From contig JACCIC010000022.1 of the NCBI GenBank assembly GCA_018907035.1, positions 2,518,501-2,582,500 of the forward strand: 64,000 nt of DNA, read 5' to 3'. Below, in pieces: positions 13,426-25,592 of this stretch. Both the position numbers and the translations under genes were made by a program. How positions within the stretch are numbered: the stretch's first letter is position 1; each line of letters begins with the position of its first letter. The notes under the pieces were generated by a model that was given only the letters and a program-made list of their open reading frames with translations, was not told where the DNA came from and ran no database searches. The stretch comes from Sycobia sp. Sy_11. Its lineage: Eukaryota > Arthropoda > Insecta > Hymenoptera > Epichrysomallidae.

Positions 13426-14089
13426 GATTTATTTATGGCTTCAGTGATATTTAAACAACTATGATTCGTTGAAGTTATTCAAGCCCCATAGTTTCGCTTA
13501 GGTATTTTACTTTCTAATGTCACTTTAAAATGTTTGATGAGATTCAAATTTAATAACATTTTATTATATGTTTTAACAATTATGTTTTTTAGTATTACAT
13601 AAGTAATTGAAAAAATATTTAAGAAAATTGTGTTATAATTATCACTTACATACACATCTAAATGGTAATTACTTCAACCGCGATGAAAAATAATAAAATT
13701 TTATTTTTGAAAATGAAGAGCATTGCTCAGAAAATAAATCAATTTAGCGGAAGTTAAATTTTACTCTTACCTGTGTAAAATGTATATTGAAGTCGTTATC
13801 ATGATCAAATGAAAATCCAAAATAATCAAAAATTTTTTTGATAATAAACAGAAATTTCTCTAACTACTATTGAAAATGAATGTTTAGTGGTTAAATTTAA
13901 TATGAAAATATAATTCAATGTAAGCGTTTCAATATAATAGCAGGAAATATATCGATCTCGAATATAAAAGCAAAATTTATCTACAACATAAAAACTACAC
14001 TAAAACTGATAATGTAATTTTCAGAATAAGAAAATATACAGAATGGTTGGTAATTTTTCAAAATTATAATAAAAATTTATATAAGAGCC

Positions 14090-14131
14090 TACAGAACCCC
14101 TCATGTAGATACGGTCCTTTGTGTCAGAACC
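14090..14131 (+). repeat. 42-bp dispersed motif, copy 1
   Basis: TACAGAACCCCTCATGTAGA... ending CAGAACC matches 30155..30196 at 36 of 42 positions in the same orientation. Each copy lies just upstream of a CpG-rich block. Its identity is unknown; it could be the conserved core of an old repeat or a regulatory element. Confidence 0.6.
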
Positions 14132-14219
14132 GCGCCTTAATCCTGCAACGATCCATCTAAAAAATTACACAGCTTGAAACTGTAAGCGCATGTGTGTGCT
14201 ATATTTTTAATTGAATATC

Positions 14220-14850
14220 TTCCATTTTCTTTCAGCTCTCGATAACACAACACGGTGCACGCATCAGCTTCGAACATATATATATACTAACCTACTATTA
14301 TTCACGATGAATCAGAAGGCACGCGGATTATTACTGCGAGTCCGCGCGCCACTCAAGGCTGCGATGTCTGCCTGCTGCACTATATATTAATACAACTCGT
14401 TGCAGTATTGGTTTATGTATACAGGTATCAGGTTTGTATACGCCATGCGATAATCTCCATGAATTGTTGAAATGCTCAATATAATCAGCTTTAATTCTTA
14501 TATATTAGAGCAACGCGCCTCTCGTGCGAATGGAGCCCCGCACGTATTCGCATTATCACTAGGCCCTCCCCTCGGCGTGATTGCATGATCACGCGCGCGA
14601 ATAGATATGGGTTGGGAGTAGGGAAAGTTGCGTTGGAAAGGAAATAGAGAAAGAGAGAGAGAAAAAATGACAGGATAGAGCTGGTATTTGTGAAAGGTCA
14701 CCTTTTTGCCATGGCATCGTGCTCGCACCGCAGCCAAGTCCGTTGGAAGGCGCGCGAGGGTCGTCCTTGCCCCCCCCTCTCCCAGTGTCGATATATACCG
14801 AGTCGATGGGGACTGCAGCGGTGCGCGTTTGCTCGTATGTATTTAATCCA
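14220..14850. promoter_or_regulatory. Moderately CpG-rich block
   Basis: CpG-containing stretches (14310-14350 and 14510-14830) stand out from the AT-rich surroundings. A nuclear-receptor-like half site AAAGGTCA lies at 14693..14700. The open frames here have no recognisable product. It is a possible promoter or enhancer. Confidence 0.25.
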
Positions 14851-15400
14851 TGATTTATTCGCTTTTCACTGCACGTACAATAATTTTTATCCGTTTATTT
14901 CGTGGTAGAAGTGCTTGATACGGACAAGTGTATAGCGTTGGTCACGAGCATCCATATGGTCGTTGTGATATATTTCAATCTTTTCAAACGTTCACAACCT
15001 GTTTGTATTCATTTAATATCAACAGGTGTAGAAGCTTTCAAATCGATGAGAAACATACGATTAGTTCCTCTTAGGATCCGCTCATGTTACTACTTGAATC
15101 CTTATGAATATATTTATTTGATGCTGTACTATACAATGTTTTATTAATAATAAAATTATAAACCTATGAATAAGCAGATAAGGAAATAATATAATACAAC
15201 TAGCATCCCTCGTTTCGGCTTCGCCCGAGATAATAATTTAACCGATTTCATAAACAATTCAATAATATGTAAGTAAAAAGACTCTATATATAAAAATCTA
15301 TTTTACTATAAACATTTGATCGTAATTTATCTACCGTCGCTTCTGTATAAAAAGCTGCTTCAATGTAGCGTCCACTTCAAAAAGTTGATATTTTGCCAAC

Positions 15401-15453
<53 letters not shown>

Positions 15454-15633
15454 GTCGAGGTTGTTTGTAAAGAACTCTTTGTTTTGTTCAAACTATAAAA
15501 AACATAGTCTATTGTTACAATTCTGAAGTTAATATAATGTATAAAAATAAAAATATAATTTGTCGTCACAAACTATATTCAGTATGATTTGGCATATAGA
15601 ACCATTTTATAAGAGAAGGAGAAAGAAAGACGC

Positions 15634-15691
15634 AGAGAGAGAGACAGACAGAGAGAAAGAGAGAGAGAGAGAGACAGAGAGACAGAGAGAA

Positions 15692-15725
<34 letters not shown>

Positions 15726-15726
15726 G
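15634..15726. repeat. (GA)n-rich purine tract
   Basis: About 93 bases of almost pure purine (GAGAGA with CAGA interruptions). Polypurine mirror-repeat DNA of this kind can form triplex structures. The open frame across it encodes only an Arg/Glu-rich low-complexity string. Confidence 0.9.
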
Positions 15727-16336
15727 CAGATTTTCCTACGTAAGAGAAAATAAAATTTACAAAATCAAAAGATATCCATAAAGTGTGAGAGTAGTGTGAG
15801 ATTAACCTGGAGAATAAAAAGGGTAATACCGACTAACGTCACACCTTCTTTAGGATACGAATCCCAAAGTTGCATATGAACATTCGTTTGAGCTGGCCTG
15901 GTATTAATACTTTAAGCGGACTACTTTGAGTTGATATTCGTGATTCAGTAGTTCAGTAGTTTTTTCGGTTCTCGTGTACAAACCAAAATACGCTTTCTCT
16001 TTATAAATTAAAAGTATGAGTATAATATGATATGATATGATACGATATTAACAATAATCAGTGGTTTTTCTAAGATAAGTGTGAGAATCTCATGTGCATT
16101 TGTCAGCACAGCGACTATACCAGTGTATAAGAAAAGTCCATATCTTAGAAAGTGGATTGTCACTTATATCAAGAATATTTTAAATTTCCATTTCATGCGA
16201 AAGAATAAATCACTCTCTAAAGGTGAAATATTTCACATGTACAATATGCGTAATTACAAAATCTTCTTATTTATAAAAATATAGTAGAGGTAACTGACGC
16301 ATTCGTCGAGTGTCAGGAGCACACCTCTGAAAATCA

Positions 16337-16379
16337 GCAAGGTTAAGTAGCATTCACCGTGTCCATTACTTACGGCTGA
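16337..16379 (+). pseudogene. 5S rRNA-like fragment
   Basis: ATCAGCAAGGTTAAGTAGCAT followed by TACTTACGGCTGAC resembles the internal promoter half of 5S rRNA (consensus around AGTTAAGCAGC ... AGTACTTGGATGGGTGAC). The 5' half is not convincingly present and the match is decayed, so a functional 5S gene is excluded. It may be a 5S pseudogene or the head of a 5S-derived SINE. Confidence 0.3.
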
Positions 16380-16827
16380 CTCATTGTTTATAGATTAGAT
16401 GTTTTTACACACAACCATACGAGAGGAAGGTATGAGACTCACAAATGCGGTATCCGAGCCTATGGAATGTGACACGGATACAAAATTCGAGCAGTTTCAA
16501 TGCAGCGAGTTCTCCTAATCGGCATTTATTCCACTGGGTTTGACAATAGCTTTCCTCCACTTCACAGGCAGAACCCTAGGTAAATACGACGTGAATGGGG
16601 TAAATTCAGAATTACGTTAAGTTAGTTCGAAAGACGCGGAACAGATAAGGAAAAATGCTCAAGTTGAATATATATGTAAAAATATTTAAATAATGTATAC
16701 ATGGAATAAATAAAAATACATTTTAAGTAAAGGTAAATACTCGAATTCTACATCTTACTTGTTAAAAACTTTAAAAATGATGACAATAAATCTAATAATA
16801 CCTCATATATTTTATATAATGAATATA

Positions 16828-17974
16828 TTAGGTTGTCAAATATCTCCCCTCCGCTTTTTTGCTCTTCATTCAATGCTTTATAAAAAGTGTTACAGTGGTC
16901 GGATTTACTTCAAATATGCACCGTTTTGTTCGATAATTTGTTTCCATCTAGACGGCAACTTCATAATACCCTTCTCGTAGAAACCCCTCTCCTTATTTGC
17001 GAAGAACTCGGACAGCCACTTTTCACAAGCCTCTTTTGAGTCCAACTTTCTACCACTAAGGGCGTTCGACATGGACAGGAACAGGTGGTAATCACTTGGC
17101 GCTATGTCCGGGCTATATGGTGGATGCGATAAAACCTCCCATCCGAACTCCCGTAGCTTCTGACGAGTCATCAACGAAGTGTGTAGTCTGGCGTTGTCCT
17201 GATGTCTTCCAATCCCACCAAACACACAGCAAAACCTTCCTGGCCGTCAATCCTAGCTTGGCCACTGTTTGGGATGGTCCACCGACTTTGAACCACGACC
17301 GCTTTCTATTGATATTGTCGTATGTGATCCATTTTTCGTCGCCAGTCACCATCCGCTTCAAAAATGAGTTCGTTCCATTTCAGGAGCACGTCGCAGGCGT
17401 TGATTCAGTCCAGAAGGTTTCTTCGCGTTAACTCATGCGGCATCCAAACATCAAGCTTTTTTTGTACCCAGCCTTCTGCAGATGGTTTAAAATGGTTTGG
17501 TGATTAACGCTCATCTCCTGGGCGATATTACAAGATGCTAAATGCCGATCTATCTCTATAAATTCCAAGATTTGATCGGTATTCGTCGTCGCAGGTCTTC
17601 CGCCGGCTGGCTTATCCATAGTGTCGTTTTCACCGGCTCTGAGTCGTTGAAACCATTCCTTTACGGTTCGAAGTAATAGCGTACCATTCCCCAAAACATC
17701 ATTAACCTAACGGAACATTTCTCTAGTGGATTTGCCTTTGATGAAGGAAAACTTTGCAATAGCGTGAATTTCGGCGTTAGTGAACTCAATGTTGAAACGT
17801 CTGTAACTTTTGAACGCAATATCCAAACTAATCATGCATAGCGTCGCTTTGTACCTTATGTCAAGACTTTTCAAATGATGTATAGTTTTAACAGATACAA
17901 GCTCTGTAGCGCTTTCTACATAGCCGCGAAATTCATAAGATAAAAAGGCGGAAGGGAGATATTTGACAACCTAA
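16828..17974 (-). mobile_element. mariner-family DNA transposon relic with both terminal inverted repeats
   Basis: Both ends carry a 27-bp inverted repeat beginning TTAGGTTGTCAAATATC (26 of 27 bases identical between the ends), each flanked by TA (16826..16827 and 17975..17976), the usual mariner target-site duplication. The 1147-bp span is somewhat shorter than the usual 1.25-1.3 kb, so a small internal deletion is likely. The transposase reads on the minus strand and is broken. Its inverted repeats are well preserved, so it could still be mobilised by a related transposase; that is inference. Confidence 0.93.
16905..17835 (-). pseudogene. mariner transposase pseudogene (D,D34D type)
   Basis: Read on the minus strand from ATG at 17835. 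An N-terminal region resembles the mariner helix-turn-helix, with an in-frame TAG at 17707..17709, and homology continues to a GRPATT linker and a second helix-turn-helix. Frame changes near 17440 and 17360, and again near 17200, are needed to follow the catalytic core. The core shows GDEKWI (first Asp), QDNARLHTS (second Asp) and PYSPDIAPSDYHLF (third Asp). The C-terminus ends near 16908. At least one stop and two or three frameshifts make it non-functional. Catalytic Asp codons are retained. Confidence 0.92.
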
Positions 17975-18559
17975 TATACAAAAAGCAACAAGTTACTGTC
18001 AGACATAGTGATAAATAAATGACTAACATCATATCAATTACTATTGCCATTTTATATATAATCATAATATTCGAAATCATTCTTAGATCCGTCATTTAAA
18101 ATCATAGGGCCATAGCTTGAGTAAATCTAGGCACATTTGATTCGAAATTGTGAATTGCAGCATCGCAATTTTTCATTAAAAAAGATTTTTTATAGAAAAA
18201 TAAAAGTTTCTTGTAAATAGGTTTTTTAACTATAGAAATAAATAAAAAGTTTGGCATCTGGCATCAAAAATGAACATATGGATGTAGTGAGAAAAGAAGC
18301 AGATACGGCTAGACTTAGCAAATTATCAAGGTGCTAGTTCGCAACCTCAATATAATATTGGAAACCCTTAGCCCATTCATAGGCAAATTTTCTCGTGCGC
18401 ACGAGGAAGAAGTTGCTCATTTCATTAGAACACACTTTCTTTGTCATTCGGAGGTCGGAATAGTGGAGATATGGGTCTGCACAACGATTGCAATGATAAC
18501 GTCGAATGGTATATTGATAGCAATTGGCTAATAACTGAGGTAATGCCACAGCGAAGATC

Positions 18560-20130
18560 AGTTGGGCGGAAAAATCCTTTAGTTTGATCAACTCACCGGA
18601 ACAGGATGGGATCGTTTCGATCTTTCTAAAGAAAACTGGAGCATGCATCATAAGACATTTGATTAAATTGTTTAGAACGGTCCAATTTATAAGAAACGTG
18701 AAATTGACTGTGAAATTCTGTGAAATTCTGTGAAATTCTGGGAGACTGATGGATACATAAATTTGGAACGACGCCCTGGGAAGCCATTCCTACCTGCTCA
18801 TTCGACGGAGATAGCTCTTCAACGGGCTGTCTCGCTCATTCAAGACATTGAAGGTAAAGGGATTTGATTTAGGTATCTTTTGGACATTGACTATTCGCCT
18901 AATTACGCCTCCAGCTAAATAAAAATCTGCCATATATTTAATAATAGAGATCTAATCTTTACAAAAGGAGATGTGATGGTTTGGTTACCTAGAGATTGAG
19001 GCTCTTTTCTCACTATTGTGGTTCTGGGTCTTGAACGACTTTTTACATCGCCTCAACGAAGGAGGTTGTCGAGCTATAGGCTACACAGATAATCTTCTCA
19101 TCATAATGCGCGATCCGCTTCTGGACCTGTTCCAAATGCACACTAAGGAGCAATAGCTCAAAGTCGTTGAAGGCTCGTGTATTGAAACAGGACTTTCAAT
19201 GAAACCTTGTAAGAGTGAAGTGTTAAACTTAACGAAAAAGTAGAAATGGATAAACCCTAAGATTCTTAAGGCTAATAGTTAACAATTAGGTTAAGCTGAT
19301 CGGGCTGAGTATTTTGTGATAATTTTGGATAAAAAGCTGAATTAGATTTATCAACTGGAACAACAATGCATTTCAGCCGTTTGGATATTTAGAAGGTTCA
19401 TAGAGCGAAACATAGGAGTTAAATCAGTAAAATTATGTGTATATACAAAGCCGTTCTTAAGTTCGAATTTACGTATGCAGCCTTGGCATGGATGCCAGAG
19501 ATAAATTATCGAAGTTTGAAAAAATATTGGAATCAATCAGGTCCTTGTGCTGAGAAGTATCACAGGGCTAATAGGACAATATCCACTATGGCCCTGGAAG
19601 TATTACTCGGAGTGGAGATATTGGGATTGATAATTGAGAAGGAAGCTTCAACAGGGGGATAAATCCTTGGTAAGTTGTATATAGCATTAAAAATTCATTT
19701 TTGGAAACCGAACGCCACCGTCCTCGTGATTTACAACTCTGACTTACAAACGGACTCCGCGCGCTCAGGAAGAGAGGTGGGGTTATTATTTATAGAAAGA
19801 ACAAGTACATGCAAATACTATATAGGTTAGGACGCCATGTTACCACTTTACAGGTGGAATTAGCAGCTATTTATTTTATTATTCAGAAATGCGGAAAGCT
19901 GAGAATATGTGGTAAGGTCTAAATCTGCGTAAATAGTGAATAAGCTTTGATGATCTACTCCAGGCTACAACATCTTCGCGGTCGATTTCATAGTGCTTGG
20001 AGGTTCTGAATCGACTGGCAGAATGGCATAAGTACTTTAGATTCTCTCCAAGATCTGGATTATACAAACAGCAAATCCACTGGATTTTTCATATCATATT
20101 TTGCTCGACAATGTTAATTAATAAGATATG
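18560..20130 (+). mobile_element. Degenerate LOA/I-type non-LTR retrotransposon fragment (RT plus RNase H)
   Basis: Translated in shifting frames this shows reverse transcriptase blocks in order: SPGQDGI and IIRHLIKLFRT (about 18595-18680), PAHSTEIALQRAVSLIQDIEG (split across frames, 18785-18850), GYTDNLLIIMR, a decayed YADD box (19079..19105), ETGLSM, AEYFVIILDKKLN (19310-19345), and ALEVLLGVEILGL (19590-19630). From 19740 to 19930 a decayed RNase H follows (ELAAIYFII near 19860). The block order fits RNase H-bearing LOA/I-group elements. Stops and frameshifts are numerous. No poly-A or target-site duplication was found, so the ends are approximate. A triplicated GTGAAATTCT motif lies at 18707..18740. 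Confidence 0.75.
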
Positions 20131-20759
20131 TGCTTAAACCGTATTCTTAAGTTATGTATTAATTACATACACAATACACGGCCATACCTAGCTTTCGATT
20201 TATCGGCTATATAAGCTTTAACTATCCAAAATTCATTCTCCCTGGTGTGTGATAATGTATTCAACAAATATGACTTTTATATTATACATTTTTTAGACTA
20301 ACTCAGTGCCCAGTGATTTCATCAAGAAAACATTAAAAGTAAAATTCTTTTTTTTAATGGAGCTGATTTGTGCTCTATGAAGTTCGCAGATAAATGACGT
20401 GACAGAATGTATAGATTTACACGTTTACACATTGATTACATATACTATAGAGACATATGCTATATGTAGCGAATTTTACGAACGACCATTATATTTATTA
20501 TATATTGTGACTGTTAGTTCACAATTATGTATGAAGATTTCTGAAACGAGAAAATCAGAATATTCGGTAAAAAATAACTAATTTCTTAGACGTATTATAC
20601 TTTCATCTTAATGAAGATTTAGCAGCATATATCAGTAAATAGGCTTAAATTAATTAATGCTTAAAATGCACAATTTTATACGAACAATTATATAATATTA
20701 TTCAGAGCAATAAAAACTAATAATGCGACAATGGTTTTTTTTAATATGAGATTTATTTT

Positions 20760-22250
20760 TCAATTTTAGAGCCGTAAAAACGATTCGGAACAAGAGGACA
20801 CAAGCATTCGACGGGATTCTAGGGGAGGTGCTGAAAATAGTAGTGAAAGTGCAACTAGAACTCCTTCTGTCGATGTACAATTTCTGCTTAACGGCTTCGG
20901 AGTACCATCAACTCGGTTGGATTAGTTAATGTGTTACGAAGCATGGAGCGAGATTTTCGAGTGCCACCCTATATACTACAGATATATACGTATATATACG
21001 GTGAATACCTAAGGGACCGCTTCTTGATTTTTGAGATATCTGATGATCGGAGGAGAAAAAGGTTTAGTGCTGAGGTGGGTTAGGGTTCTGTGCTTGGAGC
21101 CGGCATGTGAAATATTTCATATGGCAAGATCCTCCGGATGCAGATGCCTAACAACACCTTTCTTGCTGGATACGTAGGGTACGTAGAAACTGTCATCATC
21201 GCGAAGGATTATGATGCTGCACAGATGTGCCTCAATCAAGCGATGCGCCGCGTGAAGAGATGAGTGGACAGCAATGGTTGAGAACAGCGGTAAATCCATC
21301 ATGCTGTAAGGAGCGGAGGTATGGGTCGACGCAGTGAAAGCCAAGAAGAATACTAAAAGAAGGGCGGCAGTGTAGCGAATGAGGGGTACTACACATCATG
21401 AGCTTCTACCACGCAGTCTCTGAGTCAGCAGTGCCAGTTTTTACATGTGTTATTCCCATTGATCTACAAGCAGAGGAAAAGAAAGTTATCCACCTGGAGA
21501 AAACCATTTTCGGCAGAACAGAGGCGGCAAATCGGGTCAGAATTATTACGATAACCGAATAGCCGAAGCGTTTGGAGAAGGATCCATGTGATCGATGGAA
21601 GGCTCGTCTGATTGGTGAGTTAGAGCCATGGATCCAGAGGTCGCATACAGAGGTTCATTAACACCTTACACAGCTCATATCAGGACATGGTCGGTTCCGA
21701 TCCTACCTTCACAAGGTGGAAAAAGTACCGGATGTAGCCTGTGCCCACTGTCGTGCTCCCTAAGACAATGCGATACACGTTTTTTTTCAGTGTGACGCGT
21801 TTCGACTTAAAAAGGAACACATTAGGAGAGACATAGGACCCTTTGTGTCGGATATTAGTATCCGACCAGATGCAGGATAGCCCAGAGACGAGGTATAAGA
21901 TTTCTTGCTATTGTAAGAATATCCTGAACCACAAAAGAAGGCTAGAAGAAAGAGTTTAAACTCACTTGGCTAAATAGGATTGCGCAGCTCAGAAGTAATG
22001 TCTCTATAGACTGGTCCTTGGCTGCTTTCATGCCATCGAAAGGAATGTGGTTTTAGTAGGTTCGAATCCTGCATACCCGGGGGCCGAATCCAGCGGTAGT
22101 CTCTGGATGCGAGAGCTCTAGGCCGTCATCAAATTGAATTGTCTGATGAACTGTCCATTATCCAATGCAAAAAATATTATTATTATTGTTATTATTGTTG
22201 TTGTTGTTGTTATGATTATTATTATTATTGGTGTTATTATTATTGTAAAT
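20760..22250 (+). mobile_element. Degenerate R1-clade non-LTR retrotransposon, 5'-truncated
   Basis: Frame-shifted translation shows an R1-type reverse transcriptase: GSVLG (21081..21095), then LAGYVGYVETVIIAKDYDAA, a decayed GYADD region (21160-21220), LNQAMRRVKR, and GAEVWVDAV with IPIDLQAEEKKV downstream (21310-21490). A C-terminal zinc knuckle C-x2-C-x8-H-x4-C lies at 21740..21795, interrupted by one stop. The 3' region ends in a (TTA/TTG)n tail (22174..22245), and a tRNA B-box-like GGTTCGAATCC sits at 22050..22060. Stops are frequent throughout. It is truncated at the 5' side within the RT. Confidence 0.78.
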
Positions 22251-23396
22251 AGCCGTCGCGTTTTAAGTTCTTCGCGAATTGATCCGTCATCATACATCTT
22301 AGAATAGATCATCTATCATCTTGCTGACGACACCAGTATGTTGTCTAGGGTGAAAAGCACAAAATAGTTATCTCCCTGTTTGTTTAACATTACTTCTATA
22401 TTTTTTCACTCACATTCTCCGTATACACCTTAGAAAGTAAAAGTCTTATGATTAGCTTACTCGCCTGAAGACCAGTAGATGTGAAACATGCCGCTGAAGT
22501 GCTTAATATATTATTATATATTATTTCAATTTCATCAAGCATCTATATGGCATAATTATTTAATTGCAAACTGTAATAGCAAGTTTTTATCACTCTATCT
22601 GCATACGAAAAGTTTAAAAAACAACATTCCTCCTTGCTCACAGAGCTTCAAATAACATAAAGATTAAAGGTTCTAGAGCTATGCCCCCATATCGTTATAT
22701 GAAAAAATATGTACAGATTTATCTCTATATGTATTGATTTCGACCTGGTACCTTTAAAAACCTCGAATATATCTTTCGATATAATTCTGCAAATAGCTGT
22801 ATGGTTTGTATATTTTTTCTACAACGTACTTTGCATTTACAGACGTATAACAGAAAGCTTTCATGATAATTTTTGACAATTATTAATCCTAAATGTATTT
22901 TACAAAAATGTAAATTCTGATTTATTTTTCTAATTTTCGTGCGTCAAGACCTAAGTAACTTTGATCAGGGTTCAAGGTTGAAACATTTTCTAATTGTTAC
23001 CAAAAACTGCCAGTTCGATGAGTTGATTCTATTTACTGATATGGAAAAGTATACGTCTAAGAAAAGAAATGAACTACTTTGAAATAATTATATTAATTAG
23101 ATGGTTTTAGTATAACGTGGTAATGAGAGATGTTTTTCTGCGTAATTAAACTCGGCCGTCAAAATGAAGCGATAAGTTAAAGGGCCTTTAAAAAAGGTGA
23201 ATACGGCTTTTTAAGATGATAGTTTTGTTTTCACATATATGTATATATGTGTATATATATTATTTATTATAGAATAAATGTTTGTTTATTGGTTTAGTTT
23301 ATTAGTTTAGTTTATTATTATCAGTTTAGTTCGTGAAAATTTCGAATTTCGAGCCGTTCGAAACATCGAGCACCAAAGGAGAAAATAAGGTGATGA

Positions 23397-23660
23397 GGGC
23401 AGTCAGATTGTCCTTTGCTAACATAGATATAGTTTATTATTTTTATTATTTTTATTTTATTTTATTTTCTTATTATTTTAATTTATTAGTTTTAATTTTT
23501 AATCTAATTTATTTGTAGTAATAAGTTTTATTTCAGATTCTTCGGGGGTGATAATAAACAAGAACAGCTAACTGTCATTATTTTAGTTAATATATTATAT
23601 TATAAGGACTGTAAGTCCGATAAATATATTTATTAATTTAATTCAAAACAGTCGTCATAA
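23397..23660. repeat. Foldback repeat, copy B
   Basis: This region shares with 37111..37680 the segments CAGTCAGATTGTCCTTT, AATCTAATTTATTTGTAGTAAT, ATATTATATTATAAGGACTGT-like and TTTATTAATTTAATTCAAAACAGTCG. It has the right arm nearly complete and only part of the left arm. The two sites together define a dispersed family, with about 13.5 kb between copies. Confidence 0.7.
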
Positions 23661-25592
23661 GTGCAATTTTAATTTTAATTAGAATAAATGTTATTACGAT
23701 GCAATATATTTTTCAAATTAAAAAAAAGTAAAGCTTCGTGGAAAAAGTTTTTATTTTGTAATCGCGAGTTCAACTCTTTTTCTACATAAAATTCTATATG
23801 AATATTAATATTCGCCATTCAATTCAACATTTTTGTACGTGAAACTATGCGGGTATTTAATATCTTAAATTTTACATTGAACGTTTTTTATTGTTTACTG
23901 ACATAAGATACAATGTAAAAAATATTGTTCATCCATAACAATATTCCGTACATCAGTTTGCACGTAATGATTGTGAATTTAAAAAAATGTTTACACATGA
24001 ACTTTTGAATATTAAGACAGAATTAAAAATATATTTCGACACGTTGAAATTTTTTTTCCAAACAAAACGTGCCATATTATCTGATATAAAACACCAAAAA
24101 TGTCCGAGAAATGCACTAGCCGCTATAATCGTGTTAAATCGATATCATAATCCACACTGAATTCAGGGCTATCGAGTTCTCATTTTACCGTTTTCATGCT
24201 GGTATAAAAGTGTAGCGAGTAAAACGACATTTGTAGAACAACGTATGAATATCGGCCGTGCGCCAAATAAATGCAAATCTTGAGATTTATACGATATAAT
24301 TTTTATCGAATTACCTTGCCGGCCTGTACTTGGATTAAAAAAAAAAGAAAAAAAAAGAAAGCAGGCTTGCGTTTTAAAAAAGAAAAAAAATAGTCGAATT
24401 TAGTAACTTGATGCATCTTTATTCAAGCTGCTCGTACTGAGATGAGTGAAAATTTTGAAAATACCGAATTACGATGCAACGCGTCAAAGAATCATGGAAA
24501 TGGAGGTGCTTCGGGCTCGGCTACGACCATATTACATTGCACAAGTCGTGTAATTGCACGTGCATAGATTTACTCATTCACTGTATTGCTGCACCTTGCA
24601 TGCGAGGTCAAAGAAAAAAGTATGTGATTTTTCGAATGAAACGTTATTATTTACTGAAAAGATTAGACAAGACACATTCAGAATGCATATATTTTTAGCA
24701 TCTGCAACGTTACTGATCGAATTTTTTATCGCATAAAAATGCTTACTTAGCAACATCATTATCTTTATTAAGAAGTACAGTGACAATAAGTCTTAATGAA
24801 AGTTTAAAATTTAATAATATTAAAAAGTTGGTTAATCACAATAGAATATGAAGGCCGGAGAGAGAATTCGTCTGGATCAACTCACTTATTGGATTTATTA
24901 GTAGAGGGTTGTATGCAAGGTTACGTCCTTAAATAACGTGCCATAGCGTAGTCAAGTACATTAATAATAAATTAATTCGATATAGATCTCACTATTTATA
25001 TATAAAATATAGGTCACTTAGCGGTTAAGTCATTCAGCATTATTGAAGATAAAAAAACCATTGATTTTGCTATGGTTCTAAAAAAACTTTAACTTACTCC
25101 TACAATGAGCTGAAACAATTTAAAAGATCCATTATCAATATATTTTAAAAAATTAACATGACAGCAATGTCAATTATTTCTGAATTAAATAAAAGTAGAA
25201 TTCATTATCTACACAACACACACACACACACATATGGAATTTAGTTTTTATTTCGTACTTATATCTTAATATTAAATTATGTGTTGTTCTAACTCCTAAC
25301 CATAGTAATCATGGATCACATTGAACCAATACATTTCGATTTATGTAGCATACATATTTTTTAAAATATGCATGCCTCCTTTAGAAAATACTGGAGCAGA
25401 AACAAAACGAGACATTATTGTGCCAAATAACAAAGATGCAAGGCATTAAAATGGATGTACTTTAAATTAAAATAAGTATTTTAAAAGCATCCACCGCTAA
25501 AGTTGATGAAAATTTGTATATTTACGTTTTCTGATGACGCTATTTATGGCATATCACAGTGGCTTTGGACGTAAATTCAAGTTTCATTGTGA

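Larger units (their letters stand above)
13439..16827. other. Mixed intergenic stretch
   Basis: Contains the 42-bp motif (14090), the CpG-containing block (14220-14850), TA and GA microsatellites (15404 and 15634) and a 5S-like fragment (16337). The stretch 15790-16620 is less AT-rich and may be old transposon sequence. No gene is supported. Confidence 0.5.

Noticed and set aside
22045..22065. tRNA or SINE suggested by GGTTCGAATCC
   Set aside because: It lies inside the 3' region of the R1-type fragment and no cloverleaf is evident.
24531..24567. AATTGCAC near a second ATTGCAC, reminiscent of the miR-92 seed
   Set aside because: Only the seed matches. The rest of the mature sequence differs and the flanks do not form a precursor-length hairpin.
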